A stretch of 38,724 bases of DNA, taken from Chloroflexota bacterium. Its GTDB lineage: Bacteria > Chloroflexota > Limnocylindria > Limnocylindrales > CSP1-4. Location: positions 1 through 38,724 of the forward strand of contig JAHBUZ010000032.1 in NCBI GenBank assembly GCA_019637815.1, written 5' to 3'. This document shows positions 31,262-38,018 of this stretch, piece by piece. The translations under genes were made by a program, and so were the position numbers. Each line of letters begins with the position of its first letter. Positions within the stretch are counted from its first letter, which is position 1. The notes under the pieces are model-generated. The model searched no databases, was not told the DNA's origin, and was given only the letters and a program-made list of their open reading frames with translations.

Positions 31262-31278
31262 ATACCCCCCGGGGGTAT
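31262..31278. other. GC-rich palindrome upstream of terS (ATACCCCC/GGGGGTAT); packaging or promoter site candidate
   Basis: Perfect 8-bp arms around one C, ending right beside the terS start. Its TATACCCCCC half (31261..31270) recurs at 31342..31351, 81 bp away in the same orientation; on the minus strand both read GGGGGGTATA, so each also offers a TATA box. The interval between HNH and terS genes is where cos sites usually lie. Confidence 0.5.
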
Positions 31279-31341
31279 CACTGCGGGACTGCGTGCGACC
31301 AGCGGCCGGGGTACAGGGCGACGGAGGGTGCCCAACCCGGA

Positions 31342-31351
31342 TATACCCCCC
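31342..31351. repeat. Second copy of TATACCCCCC upstream of terS
   Basis: Exact 10-bp match to 31261..31270. On the minus strand it reads GGGGGGTATATCC, with TATATC as a possible -10 and TTGTCC 15 bp upstream as a possible -35 for the packaging/head operon. Confidence 0.5.
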
Positions 31352-31368
31352 TAAGCGAGTGGACAATC

Positions 31369-32052
31369 TCAGGCAACGAGTCGAAGCTGGGCATTGCCAC
31401 CATCCGACCGGCGCCAGTTGCACTCGAAGTGCGCTGTTGCGACGTTGATGAGGGAGTCTGCGCCGCCCGCGCTGATGGGCACGATGTGATCGACGGTGGG
31501 GGCCTTGGGGTGCGGCACCCGTGCACCTCGGTTGGTCGCCCGACCACAGAGGTGACAGCGGTACCCATCGCGATCGAACACGTCCTTGGGTCGGTAGGCC
31601 TCGTGCGGCACACCCTTTATGCGGGCGCGCCTGCGACGCCTCTGCGCCTTGCGACTGTCCCTTGCGTTGGCATCGCGACACGGCCCGCAGAGCTGCTTCC
31701 AGTAGCCCACCAGGACCAACCCGCACTGGCGACAGGGTGACGGTCTCTCCAGCTTCGTCTCATATGTGCGGCACTCGTGGGCGCCTCTGATGGACATGTG
31801 CCTCAGGCAGATCGGCTCGCGATCCCTCAGCAGGTGGGGTTGGCACTCATGACCGCCGCGCAAGCCTCTGCGTAGAGCCTGGACACGTACGGGGTACAGC
31901 ACCCCACACCGCCCACAGAGGCGGTGCGCGGCTACTAGGTGGTCGCCACGGGAGCGCGCCTGACACCTCGAAGAGCAGAACCGCTGCCGTGACTTGTTCT
32001 GGGGGTTCGACGCGAACGCATCGCCACACTGGGCGCATGTACCATCGGACAC
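31369..32052 (-). CDS. HNH endonuclease with multiple N-terminal zinc knuckles
   Basis: 227 aa. The N-terminal about 130 residues contain successive CxxC pairs (CAQCG, CSSRC, CGRCG, CRQCG, CGPC), unusual in number. The C-terminal HNH has YRCHLCGRATNRG, TVDHIVPISAGGADSLINV and HFECNWRRSDG. It lies directly upstream of terS. Could be the packaging-linked HNH nuclease or a homing endonuclease that invaded beside the smaller HNH gene. Confidence 0.88.
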   Translation of the reverse strand: MSDGTCAQCGDAFASNPQNKSRQRFCSSRCQARSRGDHLVAAHRLCGRCGVLYPVRVQALRRGLRGGHECQPHLLRDREPICLRHMSIRGAHECRTYETKLERPSPCRQCGLVLVGYWKQLCGPCRDANARDSRKAQRRRRRARIKGVPHEAYRPKDVFDRDGYRCHLCGRATNRGARVPHPKAPTVDHIVPISAGGADSLINVATAHFECNWRRSDGGNAQLRLVA

Positions 32053-32113
32053 GAGACGGTCCTCCCTGGGACTGGCTCCATGCCGAGGGCCGTTACAGCG
32101 GCGCCTCGGCGTT

Positions 32114-32398
32114 CTACTTGGCCCGGGCCCTGCGCTGGGCCTCCAGCCGCCCGTGGCAGGGCCGACAGAGGACGGAGCGCGTGGGATGGTCGACGGTCAG
32201 GCTGTCCACGCTGCCGCAGGACGAGCACCACGGCTGGGCTCGTCGGATGGCCCGGCTCTCGGCTGGCCACGAGCCGCCGTACAGGGCGACACGCTGAGGG
32301 GAGCGGTTGCGTGCCTGCTGGCGCTGGGCCTCGTGGTCAGGGCACCGGGTGCGCTGGGTGAGGAGCGGGCATCCGGGCTCGATGCAGGGGCGCTGCAT
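32114..32398 (-). CDS. HNH protein adjacent to the terminase region, 94 aa
   Basis: CIEPGCPLLTQRTRCPDH, YGGSWPAESRAIRRAQPWC, CGSVDSLTVDHPTRSVLCRPCHGRLEAQRRA: the compact HNH type commonly encoded next to phage terminases, with Cys4 zinc site and catalytic His in VDH. In HK97-type phages such proteins assist the terminase at cos. A TGATG-free 61-bp gap separates it from the larger HNH gene. Confidence 0.88.
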   Translation of the reverse strand: MQRPCIEPGCPLLTQRTRCPDHEAQRQQARNRSPQRVALYGGSWPAESRAIRRAQPWCSSCGSVDSLTVDHPTRSVLCRPCHGRLEAQRRARAK

Positions 32399-32476
32399 CA
32401 GGGGCGTGCTCGACCGCAGGTCACGTGTCCCGGGGAGCCGCCAGCCGGACGGGTGATGGGTGCTGTATGCAGCGTA

Positions 32477-32662
32477 TCAGGTGGGGGCAACATCGCGTAC
32501 TCGGCCGTAGACATGCTGAACGTAGCTCATCATCAGAGCGACCTTCTTCCGTTGCCTGCGCTCGGGCACCAGCACGTGCTCCTCGTAGATGGGCCACGCG
32601 ATGCCGGTCAGATCCTTCCAGCGCTGCTCCCAGTGATGGCGCGCAAGCTCGTTCCTCGTCAC
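32477..32662 (-). CDS. Hypothetical protein, 61 aa
   Basis: MTRNELARHHWEQRWKDLTG... is basic and aromatic-rich. ATG overlaps the upstream stop (ATGA). Unrecognised. A 78-bp gap follows on its 3' side, in which I see only a short GCTG/CAGC inverted repeat. Confidence 0.65.
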   Translation of the reverse strand: MTRNELARHHWEQRWKDLTGIAWPIYEEHVLVPERRQRKKVALMMSYVQHVYGRVRDVAPT

Positions 32663-33174
32663 GTCAGCCTCCGCTCTGTCGCGTACTCCCGCCAGCAGTG
32701 GAACAGGGCACGCTCGATGTACAGCTCCATGAACTCGTCGGGGTACGAGAGCTGGTCGGCCAGCGCCCTCCAGTCACCCTGGTGCAGAGCGAGGCGGTAC
32801 AGCGCCCGTGCCGTGAGCGGCCTGCCCGTGCGGGCCATGCGCTCCAGCGCAGCCCGGAGGGGGAACAGGTAGCAGCCGTCCCCATCGAGCTGCGAGGACG
32901 TGCCCTCGGTGAGGCGCCTGAACGCATCCGAGGATGCGGGCGTGCCGAGCTTGGAGCCGCCCTCTGCGTCAGGGCCGTGGTCACGCCACACGCCCGCCTT
33001 GTGGATGGCCGTGGGCAGCTCGCCCTCGGACACCTCGCGGAACCATGCCAGCAGGGCTGGCAGGCCCTTGGGCTGGACGCCCCGTGAGAGCCCACGCTCC
33101 ACGCTGCGCTCGTGGTCGCGCCAATGGGGCGTCTCCAGGTCACGGCGACGCTCGGTCTTGGTGGTGTGGGTCAT
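32659..33174 (-). CDS. Hypothetical protein, 171 aa
   Basis: Starts MTHTTKTERRRDLETPHWRD and contains KGLPALLAWFREVSEGELPTAI and ALYRLALHQGDWRALADQLS. Helical, no motif known to me. ATG in TGATG overlap with the structural gene upstream. Lies between virion-associated and HNH genes. Confidence 0.68.
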   Translation of the reverse strand: MTHTTKTERRRDLETPHWRDHERSVERGLSRGVQPKGLPALLAWFREVSEGELPTAIHKAGVWRDHGPDAEGGSKLGTPASSDAFRRLTEGTSSQLDGDGCYLFPLRAALERMARTGRPLTARALYRLALHQGDWRALADQLSYPDEFMELYIERALFHCWREYATERRLT

Positions 33175-33524
33175 CACCGGACGACGTCGGGCCGCACGGT
33201 GATGGTGCCTCGCGCCACCGTGGTGACGACGCCGCCGCTCTTGTTGGCCTCCAGCTCCCAGTGGAGCACCTCGTCCCCGCTCCACCCGCTCCAGTCCGCG
33301 GCATAGATGGCGACCCGTGCCGTGGTGTCATCCCCCTCGGGGACGAAGACACCCTGGCCACCGCTCGCCTTGGTGAACACGGTCTCCGTCGCCTCTGGAC
33401 GTGCTCGGGCCTGCCAGCGGATGGACGCGCCGGTCAGGTCGAACGGCTCGCCCTCTGCGTCGAGGGCCGGGATGACCAGCGTGCGGTCGTCCCCCCGGAT
33501 CAGCTCGAAGGTGAGCGATGTCAC
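33174..33524 (-). CDS. BppU-like/immunoglobulin-type virion-associated protein, 116 aa
   Basis: LTFELIRGDDRTLVIPALDAEGEPFDLTGASIRWQARA is the small beta domain found at the N-terminus of BppU-type baseplate proteins and in standalone phage structural proteins ('RGD...v.d..G.p.DLTGa.i.w..r'). Probably a minor virion component. GTG start overlapping the upstream stop (GTGA). Confidence 0.75.
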   Translation of the reverse strand: MTSLTFELIRGDDRTLVIPALDAEGEPFDLTGASIRWQARARPEATETVFTKASGGQGVFVPEGDDTTARVAIYAADWSGWSGDEVLHWELEANKSGGVVTTVARGTITVRPDVVR

Positions 33525-33727
33525 GTCGGCGTCACCCGGTCACGCGCGACGGCCACGCCGAGGACGGCGAGGACGGTCATCAGCTGGATGGCGAACGCGT
33601 TGAGGGCGTTGAGCTGGTCGGGGGTGACGGTGATGGCCCCGAACACGTTGCCCAGGTTGACGGCGCTCGTGATGAGACCGGTGACGATGGCCGGGGAGAG
33701 CCCCAGCAGGACGGGTTCGCGGTCCAT
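33521..33727 (-). CDS. Small membrane protein, holin-like, 68 aa
   Basis: MDREPVLLGLSPAIVTGLIT and a C-terminal FAIQLMTVLAVLGVAVARDRVTP: a likely single span (two weaker ones possible) with a short charged end. Similar short proteins accompany phage lysis or virion genes in high-GC phages. Holin role uncertain. Confidence 0.65.
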   Translation of the reverse strand: MDREPVLLGLSPAIVTGLITSAVNLGNVFGAITVTPDQLNALNAFAIQLMTVLAVLGVAVARDRVTPT

Positions 33728-33728
33728 G

Positions 33729-34049
33729 TCAGTTCCTCAGTGCTGCGTAGTAGCGGGTCTCGCCGGTGCCCCAGCACGACGTGATGCCGTGGACACCCGC
33801 GATGCCGCAGGTGCCATGAGGGCCGTAGAAGACGACCTGTCCCGTGACCGGGTCACGGGCAACGGTCACGTCCTCGCCGGTCGCTCCGTCGAAGCCCATC
33901 CGGATGTCCGTCTGCACCCGCTGCATCTCGTCCTCGATGGCGTCATCGAGGCGGGCGGCGATGGCGGCGTCGACGCCCTGCCACCAGCCACGGGCGTGAC
34001 CGATGGCGTACAGGGCGGCTGCGGCACAGACGGCGAGGAGGAGCCTCAT
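33729..34049 (-). CDS. Membrane-anchored/secreted protein, 106 aa
   Basis: N-terminal hydrophobic MRLLLAVCAAAALYAIGHARG could be a signal anchor. The exported part contains GQVVFYGPHGTCGIAGVHGITSCW with two cysteines that could form a disulfide. Within the lysis region it could be a spanin-like or regulatory protein; no family recognised. Confidence 0.68.
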   Translation of the reverse strand: MRLLLAVCAAAALYAIGHARGWWQGVDAAIAARLDDAIEDEMQRVQTDIRMGFDGATGEDVTVARDPVTGQVVFYGPHGTCGIAGVHGITSCWGTGETRYYAALRN

Positions 34050-34204
34050 CGGATGACGAGACCGATGGCGGCCATGACCAGCGCGGTCAGGCCCATGAGC
34101 ACGGCGAGGATGACCTTCACGGGCGGCGGATCGCACCTTGGGTCGTGCTCGATGTCGGCCGCGAACTCGGCCTCCGCGTAGCACGAACGGCAGATGGCGG
34201 TCAT
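34046..34204 (-). CDS. Small zinc/membrane protein, 52 aa
   Basis: MTAICRSCYAEAEFAADIEH...CDPPP (CxxC, H and C) followed by VKVILAVLMGLTALVMAAIGLVI, one membrane span at the C-terminus. Both ends overlap neighbours by 4 bp. Function unknown. Confidence 0.65.
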   Translation of the reverse strand: MTAICRSCYAEAEFAADIEHDPRCDPPPVKVILAVLMGLTALVMAAIGLVIR

Positions 34205-34464
34205 CCTTCCCCTCCCTCGTCCCACGCCGCATCCGGGTCGTCGGGCAGGTCGTCGGTGTCCTGCTCCACGGACTCGGTGATGTCGTCGGTGGTGCGGACC
34301 CAGTCGTAGGCGGGGTCGTCGGGGTGAGCAGCTGCGTTGTGCTCGGTGAGGCGGTAGGCCGCCTCTTCCTCCCACACGGACGCCGCCTCCGGGTCGTGGA
34401 CCACGGATCGGAACCCGTTGGCCATGTTCACCGCCAGTGCGGACTGCTCCAGCAGGTCGGTCAT
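34201..34464 (-). CDS. Acidic hypothetical protein, 87 aa
   Basis: MTDLLEQSALAVNMANGFRS... ends in a strongly acidic tail (ITESVEQDTDDLPDDPDAAWDE). GGGAGG precedes the ATG. Unrecognised; in the lysis region. Confidence 0.65.
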   Translation of the reverse strand: MTDLLEQSALAVNMANGFRSVVHDPEAASVWEEEAAYRLTEHNAAAHPDDPAYDWVRTTDDITESVEQDTDDLPDDPDAAWDEGGEG

Positions 34465-34465
34465 C

Positions 34466-35254
34466 TCATCCTCCCCTGAGCGTCTCGACGAGGGCACGTC
34501 GAGCGGTGGCGCGGGTGCGCAGGGTGGTGGCCTGCGACTCCAGCGCGGCGGCGGTGTCGTCGGACTCCTGTGCGCTGGCCAGGAGCGAGGCGATGGCGCG
34601 GTCGAGGGCCGGATCGGGTGTCGGGGGCTCCGGTGGGGTGACGGCGAGCGGCTTGCTGCGGCCCACGGCGTACGCCTCGGCACGGCCCTCGCCCCACGGC
34701 TTGGCGCCGAAGAGGCCCGCGGGCTTGCGCAGGGCGGGGTAGTTGAGGACGCGCCAGCCCGCCAGCAGTGGGTCCATGACCTGCGTCTCCCACGGCGAGC
34801 TCGAGGACATCCCGAACATGCCCACCGCGTGGCCACCGCGGAACGCGGAGGCGTCAGGTGGCAGGCCGGCATCGAGCCATGCGCCGCGGTCGATGGCGAG
34901 CCCCACGAGGGCGCCATCGCGGAGGTCGTCCTTGATGGTCTCGCCCCACTGCGCCCCGCGGCGGTCGCGGACCGGGGGCGGCTGGAGCCCCTGCGCCGCG
35001 AAGCGTGCCGCGAGCTGGGGGGAGCGGAGCACCCTGATGGCGTCACCGATGGTCGTGGCACCCTTGGGCTTGCCCATCACGTCCCTGATCCACTTGACCT
35101 CGGCCTTGGCGCTCGGCCATGTGACCTTGCCGCGGCTGGCGTGTTCGATGCTGGCACCCGTCAGGCGCACGTTGCAATCGGAGCCCTCGGTGCCGGAGCC
35201 GGTGTTGCGCTGGGGGCGGTGGGTGGCGCGCTTGCCCGTGGTGAGGACGGTCAT
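34466..35254 (-). CDS. Possible endolysin: C39-like cysteine peptidase
   Basis: 262 aa. DCNVRLTGASIEHASRGK offers a candidate Cys nucleophile; FRGGHAVGMFGM (GGHAV) and VMDPLLAGW give the His and Asp of a papain-like/C39-type triad, with LVGLAIDRGAW before them. The C-terminal 60 residues form a coiled helix (DRAIASLLASAQESDDTAAALE). Neighbouring holin-like genes on both sides support a lysis role. A non-lytic virion peptidase is the alternative. No amidase, lysozyme or cell-wall-binding repeat seen elsewhere. Confidence 0.5.
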   Translation of the reverse strand: MTVLTTGKRATHRPQRNTGSGTEGSDCNVRLTGASIEHASRGKVTWPSAKAEVKWIRDVMGKPKGATTIGDAIRVLRSPQLAARFAAQGLQPPPVRDRRGAQWGETIKDDLRDGALVGLAIDRGAWLDAGLPPDASAFRGGHAVGMFGMSSSSPWETQVMDPLLAGWRVLNYPALRKPAGLFGAKPWGEGRAEAYAVGRSKPLAVTPPEPPTPDPALDRAIASLLASAQESDDTAAALESQATTLRTRATARRALVETLRGG

Positions 35255-35469
35255 CCCTTCACCATCCCGGCGAGCGCGACGATGGCCAGGATGACGTTCG
35301 TCACGATGAGCAGGGCCGCGGGGACCACGAAGGCGCCGCGCCACTTGTCCACCCACGACTCCAGCTTGTCGATGCGCTCGCCGTGCACGTCCAGACGCTT
35401 CATGACGCCGAGGCTGCTGAGGTCGCGCCACGTGACCGGGGTGCCGTTCGTCGGCTCATCGGACCCCAC
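35251..35469 (-). CDS. Holin/XhlA-like membrane protein, 72 aa
   Basis: MKRLDVHGERIDKLESWVDK forms a short coiled coil followed by WRGAFVVPAALLIVTNVILAIVALAGM, one membrane span, and KG. Layout matches XhlA-type hemolysin/holin proteins ('...l...v..le...kwl...i.......'). GTG 35469 start is weakly supported; an ATG at residue 23 is possible. First gene of the late/lysis run after the tRNAs. Confidence 0.68.
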   Translation of the reverse strand: MGSDEPTNGTPVTWRDLSSLGVMKRLDVHGERIDKLESWVDKWRGAFVVPAALLIVTNVILAIVALAGMVKG

Positions 35470-35488
35470 CTCACGCGGTCGCCGGTGC

Positions 35489-35576
35489 TGGCGGAAGGTG
35501 GAGGGATCGAACCCCCGCGGGTGTCACCCCGTCACTCGTTTTCGAGACGAGAGCCTTGCCACTCGGCCAACCTTCC
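35489..35576 (-). tRNA. tRNA-Ser (anticodon CGA), CCA encoded
   Basis: 88 nt including the CCA end (35491 down to 35489). Acceptor GGAAGGT/ACCTTCC, anticodon arm CTCGT-CTCGAAA-ACGAG, long variable arm CGGGG TGACA CCCGC typical of serine tRNAs, and T arm GGGGG-TTCGATC-CCTCC. Reads the TCG codon. Confidence 0.93.
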
Positions 35577-35592
35577 GGGGCGTGCTGCACCG

Positions 35593-35673
35593 AACCCCGA
35601 CCGGGACTCGAACCCGGGATCTCCGCATCACGCAATTGCGCAAGACGGTGTCCTGCCCCTAGACGACCGGGGG
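35593..35673 (-). tRNA. tRNA-like gene with an expanded anticodon arm (identity unassigned)
   Basis: Acceptor CCCCCGG/TCGGGGT pairs at six of seven positions (first pair mismatched). D arm GTCT...AGGAC looks tRNA-Glu-like and the T arm CCGGG-TTCGAGT-CCCGG is perfect. The anticodon region is about 9 nt too long: CCGT/GCGG closes around a sequence containing the palindrome CGCAATTGCG, leaving no normal 7-base loop. No CCA is encoded. Degenerate or unusual tRNA. Confidence 0.6.
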
Positions 35674-35698
35674 ACGGTGCGCATGTGGTGGCGTGCGC

Positions 35699-35736
35699 CA
35701 CCTGCCCCTCAGGGGAGGAGGTCCCGAGGGCAGGTG
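35699..35736 (-). terminator. Large hairpin upstream of the tRNA genes
   Basis: CACCTGCCC(C)CTC pairs with GAGGGCAGGTG across a 15-base loop. It lies in the 136-bp gap between the early-operon zinc protein (ends 35810) and the tRNAs, so it may end the early transcript or be a tRNA processing signal. No T-run. Confidence 0.5.
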
Positions 35737-35809
35737 CAGCGCAACGGACTACGGCGGGGTCCACCCGCCCAGCGTGCCGGGTGGAGGGGCGCGCGGGGAG
35801 ACGGTAGGT

Positions 35810-36022
35810 TTACCGGTCGGGAGAGTCCCTCATGCCCGCCCTATGGGCGAGGAACCCACGGTACTCGATGTCCCAGCACGTCCAGCACAGGTCACCGAGC
35901 CAAGCCGAGGGCGTGATCCGGCCGAACTCCTCGGGACGGTCGGAGTCGACCTGGATCGCGACACGGTCCAGCGGACCGGCCTCCTCGCCGCATCGGTCGC
36001 AGATCACCGTCTCGGTCCTCAT
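35810..36022 (-). CDS. Zinc-ribbon protein, 70 aa
   Basis: MRTETVICDRCGEEAGPLDR ... DLCWTCWDIEYRGFL: two CxxC pairs about 35 residues apart make a zinc ribbon. ATG overlaps the upstream stop (ATGA). Function unknown. Confidence 0.75.
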   Translation of the reverse strand: MRTETVICDRCGEEAGPLDRVAIQVDSDRPEEFGRITPSAWLGDLCWTCWDIEYRGFLAHRAGMRDSPDR

Positions 36023-36231
36023 CGTCCCTCCACGACTCGACGTACGTACTCGTCCGCCCATCGCTGCAACGACCCCTGCGCTGCCCGCATCTGGTCGCCC
36101 CCCGACGCCATGCGCTGGCCGATGAGCGGAGTCAGGTGGCGCAGCGTGCCCGTGGCCCGCGCCACGGCGGCCTGACGGGTCGCGAGCGCCTGGAGTCGGT
36201 CCATCTCGCCCTGCGTCGGTCGGTGCCTCAT
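36019..36231 (-). CDS. Hypothetical helical protein, 70 aa
   Basis: MRHRPTQGEMDRLQALATRQ... a basic helical protein without known motif. Lies between the LuxR-type HTH and the zinc ribbon. Confidence 0.62.
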   Translation of the reverse strand: MRHRPTQGEMDRLQALATRQAAVARATGTLRHLTPLIGQRMASGGDQMRAAQGSLQRWADEYVRRVVEGR

Positions 36232-36243
36232 CGTCCCTCCATC

Positions 36244-36462
36244 CTACGCCGCCCACGGCAGCGTCATCTGCTCCCACATGTCCCATCGTCCGAGGCGGTA
36301 GGCCAGCTGGAGCGTGGAGCAGCGGTTGGCGCTCCGCATCACCTCCAGATGGCGGTACACCTGTCGTCGCGTCCGCCCGAGGATGACAGCGGCCTCGGAT
36401 GCGCTGTCGGCGTCCAGGTAGACGCGCAGGGTCCGGATCTGGGTCTCGGTGGCGGTCAGCAT
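36244..36462 (-). CDS. LuxR/GerE-type helix-turn-helix protein, 72 aa
   Basis: TETQIRTLRVYLDADSASEAAVILGRTRRQVYRHLEVMRSANRCSTLQLAYRLG has the full GerE pattern: 'E...L......s..E.A..LG....V..Hl......n..s..ql..'. Only the DNA-binding part is present, with no receiver or ligand domain. First gene after attP, so on integration it would lie at one prophage end. Possibly a late-gene activator (inference). Confidence 0.75.
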   Translation of the reverse strand: MLTATETQIRTLRVYLDADSASEAAVILGRTRRQVYRHLEVMRSANRCSTLQLAYRLGRWDMWEQMTLPWAA

Positions 36463-36472
36463 CCGCGCCGCC

Positions 36473-36496
36473 TGCTACGTGAGTTGCTACGTGAGT
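36473..36496. repeat. attP left arm: tandem 12-bp repeats (TGCTACGTGAGT x2)
   Basis: Two exact copies head to tail, about 47 bp from the attP core. The same pair, with one base change, occurs on the other side of the core. Candidate arm-type integrase sites. Confidence 0.78.
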
Positions 36497-36542
36497 CAGT
36501 GGCAGGAGGTGGGTCCGTGAGCGTGCCACTGAGAGAGGAGAT

Positions 36543-36593
36543 TGGAGCGGGAGACGGGGTTCGAACCCGCGACATCCAGCTTGGAAGGCTGGC
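36543..36593 (-). other. attP: attP core: 3' part of a tRNA-Gly (TCC) gene
   Basis: Reads as the anticodon stem through CCA of tRNA-Gly: CCAGC-CTTCCAA-GCTGG, ATGTC, GCGGG-TTCGAAC-CCCGT, CTCCCGC, T and CCA. The 5' acceptor strand (GCGGGAG) and D arm are absent upstream, so it is not a working tRNA. This is the classic form of a tRNA-targeting attP: integration would restore the host tRNA-Gly 3' end. It lies 15 bp past the integrase stop. Confidence 0.88.
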
Positions 36594-36607
36594 ACTGTCG
36601 TGCGTGC

Positions 36608-37846
36608 TCACGGCTCTGCGGCCCGTTTGCTAGGTGAGTTGCTACGTGAGTACCGGGCATCCATCCCGTCCGCGATGCGCTGCACGGCTCGGGTGGCAAG
36701 CCCGCCGTAGTAGTCCGTGGTGGTCGTGATCTTGCTGTGACCGGCCATGAGCTGGGCCGCTCGCAGGTCCGCTCCGCTCATGTCGAGGGCCTCCGCGATG
36801 GCGGTATGCCGGGTCGCGTGGAACGGGATGGACGGCAGCTCGAGCGCGTCCAGCAGCGCGTGCCAGCGACGGGTGACGTGGGCCGGGTCCAGCGGTCCCT
36901 CCCCGTAGCGGCGGGGGAACACGAGCGTTGCCGACACGGCTCCCCGGCGATGGTCGGTGAGCGCGTCCATCGCGACCCCGGACAGGGGGATGGTGCGCCG
37001 TGATGCCTCGGTCTTGGGCTCCAGCTCGGCCCAGTCCACCCGCTGGGCACGCTTCCGGCCGGGGCGGGGGGTGCCCTTGATGGGGTACAGCGTGCGCACG
37101 ACGGTCAGGGTGCGCTTGGTCCAGTCGATGTCGCGCCAGTAGAGCGACAGCAGCTCGCCCTGCCGCAACCCCGTCGTGAGGGCGAGCGTGAACAGCGCCC
37201 GCATCGGGTGGGGGCCGCCCCTCCGCTGCTCCGGGTCGTCCTTGCTCGGCGTGGGGTCGTCGTCGAGGGCATCGAGCACCGCGATGACCTGGTCCGTGGT
37301 GAGCCTGACGACCTCCTGCCGCTGGACCCTCGGAGCGGGCACGAGACGGGCCACGTTGCGGTCCAGCACCCCGGCATCCACGGCATCGCTCAGCGCGGAG
37401 CGGAGCACCGTCAGGGTGTGCTTGGCCCACTGCGTGGAGCGGCCGGCGTCGAGGGCGTGGCGGATCATGGCGCGCACGTCCGTCGCCGACAGGTCGGCGA
37501 GGTCGATGGAGCCGACGACCGGGACGATCCAGCCGTCCACGAGCAGGCGGTACGTGGCGACGGTCCGGGGGCCGAGCGTGCCCATCGTGGCCCGCTCATC
37601 GAGCCACCGCGCGAGGTATGCGGCGACCGTCCCGGCCGAAGGAGACGATACGGGTGCCGCGAGGGAGTCCAGGTACGCCTTGAGCTTCTCCCGCTGGGCG
37701 GCCTTTGCCGCCTCCATGCTGCGCGTGCTGGTCGCGACGATCATCGTCCCGTCCGGTGCGCGCCGTCCGTAGATGTGCTGTCCCCTGCCGTTCGTCCACT
37801 CGGGGCCGGTGCCCCAGTGCCGGCGCTTGTCCCGCGGTTTGCCCAT
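36608..37846 (-). CDS. int: Tyrosine integrase
   Basis: 412 aa from ATG 37846, with GGAGGAGG just upstream. The N-terminal about 60 residues probably bind arm sites; residues 68-165 are the SAM-like core-binding domain; residues 180-400 are catalytic with Arg228 (GLRQGELL), Lys278, HATR (His343, Arg346), GHS (His370) and Tyr379/380 in TTDYYGG. It catalyses recombination between attP beside it and attB in a host tRNA-Gly gene. Its 3' end carries arm repeats, and its 5' 251 bp overlap the excisionase-like frame. Confidence 0.95.
   Translation of the reverse strand: MGKPRDKRRHWGTGPEWTNGRGQHIYGRRAPDGTMIVATSTRSMEAAKAAQREKLKAYLDSLAAPVSSPSAGTVAAYLARWLDERATMGTLGPRTVATYRLLVDGWIVPVVGSIDLADLSATDVRAMIRHALDAGRSTQWAKHTLTVLRSALSDAVDAGVLDRNVARLVPAPRVQRQEVVRLTTDQVIAVLDALDDDPTPSKDDPEQRRGGPHPMRALFTLALTTGLRQGELLSLYWRDIDWTKRTLTVVRTLYPIKGTPRPGRKRAQRVDWAELEPKTEASRRTIPLSGVAMDALTDHRRGAVSATLVFPRRYGEGPLDPAHVTRRWHALLDALELPSIPFHATRHTAIAEALDMSGADLRAAQLMAGHSKITTTTDYYGGLATRAVQRIADGMDARYSRSNSPSKRAAEP
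36628..36651. repeat. attP right arm: tandem 12-bp repeats inside the integrase 3' end
   Basis: TGCTAGGTGAGT followed by TGCTACGTGAGT, same orientation as the left-arm pair. They encode part of the integrase C-terminus (residues about 400-407). Confidence 0.78.
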
Positions 37847-38018
37847 CGGCCTCCTCCACCCAGGCTCGTGACACCCGGATGCTGCCACGGATGGTCTTGG
37901 AGGGGATGCTCCCCTCCCCCACGCCGCGGTACAGGGTCGTCTCGCTCACCCCCAGCATCTCCGCGGCCTCCCTCACGCTGAGCCAGATCCGCCCCGTGAG
38001 CACGTCGCCGGTGGTCAT
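37596..38018 (-). CDS. Excisionase-like HTH protein (long overlap with int)
   Basis: WLSVREAAEMLGVSETTLYRGVGEGSIPSKTIRGSIRVSRAWVEE (residues 12-57) is a MerR-type HTH_17 domain as in excisionases. The frame then runs 80 codons beyond, inside the integrase gene in another phase, with no recognisable sequence. Typical excisionases end at about residue 65, so the functional part is probably only the N-terminal half. ATG 38018 overlaps the upstream stop. It may promote excision by bending attP. Confidence 0.78.
   Translation of the reverse strand: MTTGDVLTGRIWLSVREAAEMLGVSETTLYRGVGEGSIPSKTIRGSIRVSRAWVEEADGQTAGQAPALGHRPRVDERQGTAHLRTARTGRDDDRRDQHAQHGGGKGRPAGEAQGVPGLPRGTRIVSFGRDGRRIPRAVAR

Noticed and set aside
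31060..31740. 226-codon plus-strand frame over terS and its upstream gap
   Set aside because: Antisense to terS and the HNH gene, no ribosome site, and it would cross the terS promoter/packaging region.
36543..36620. A complete functional tRNA-Gly
   Set aside because: The anticodon-to-CCA half is perfect but no matching GCGGGAG acceptor strand or D arm lies upstream. It is an attP core.
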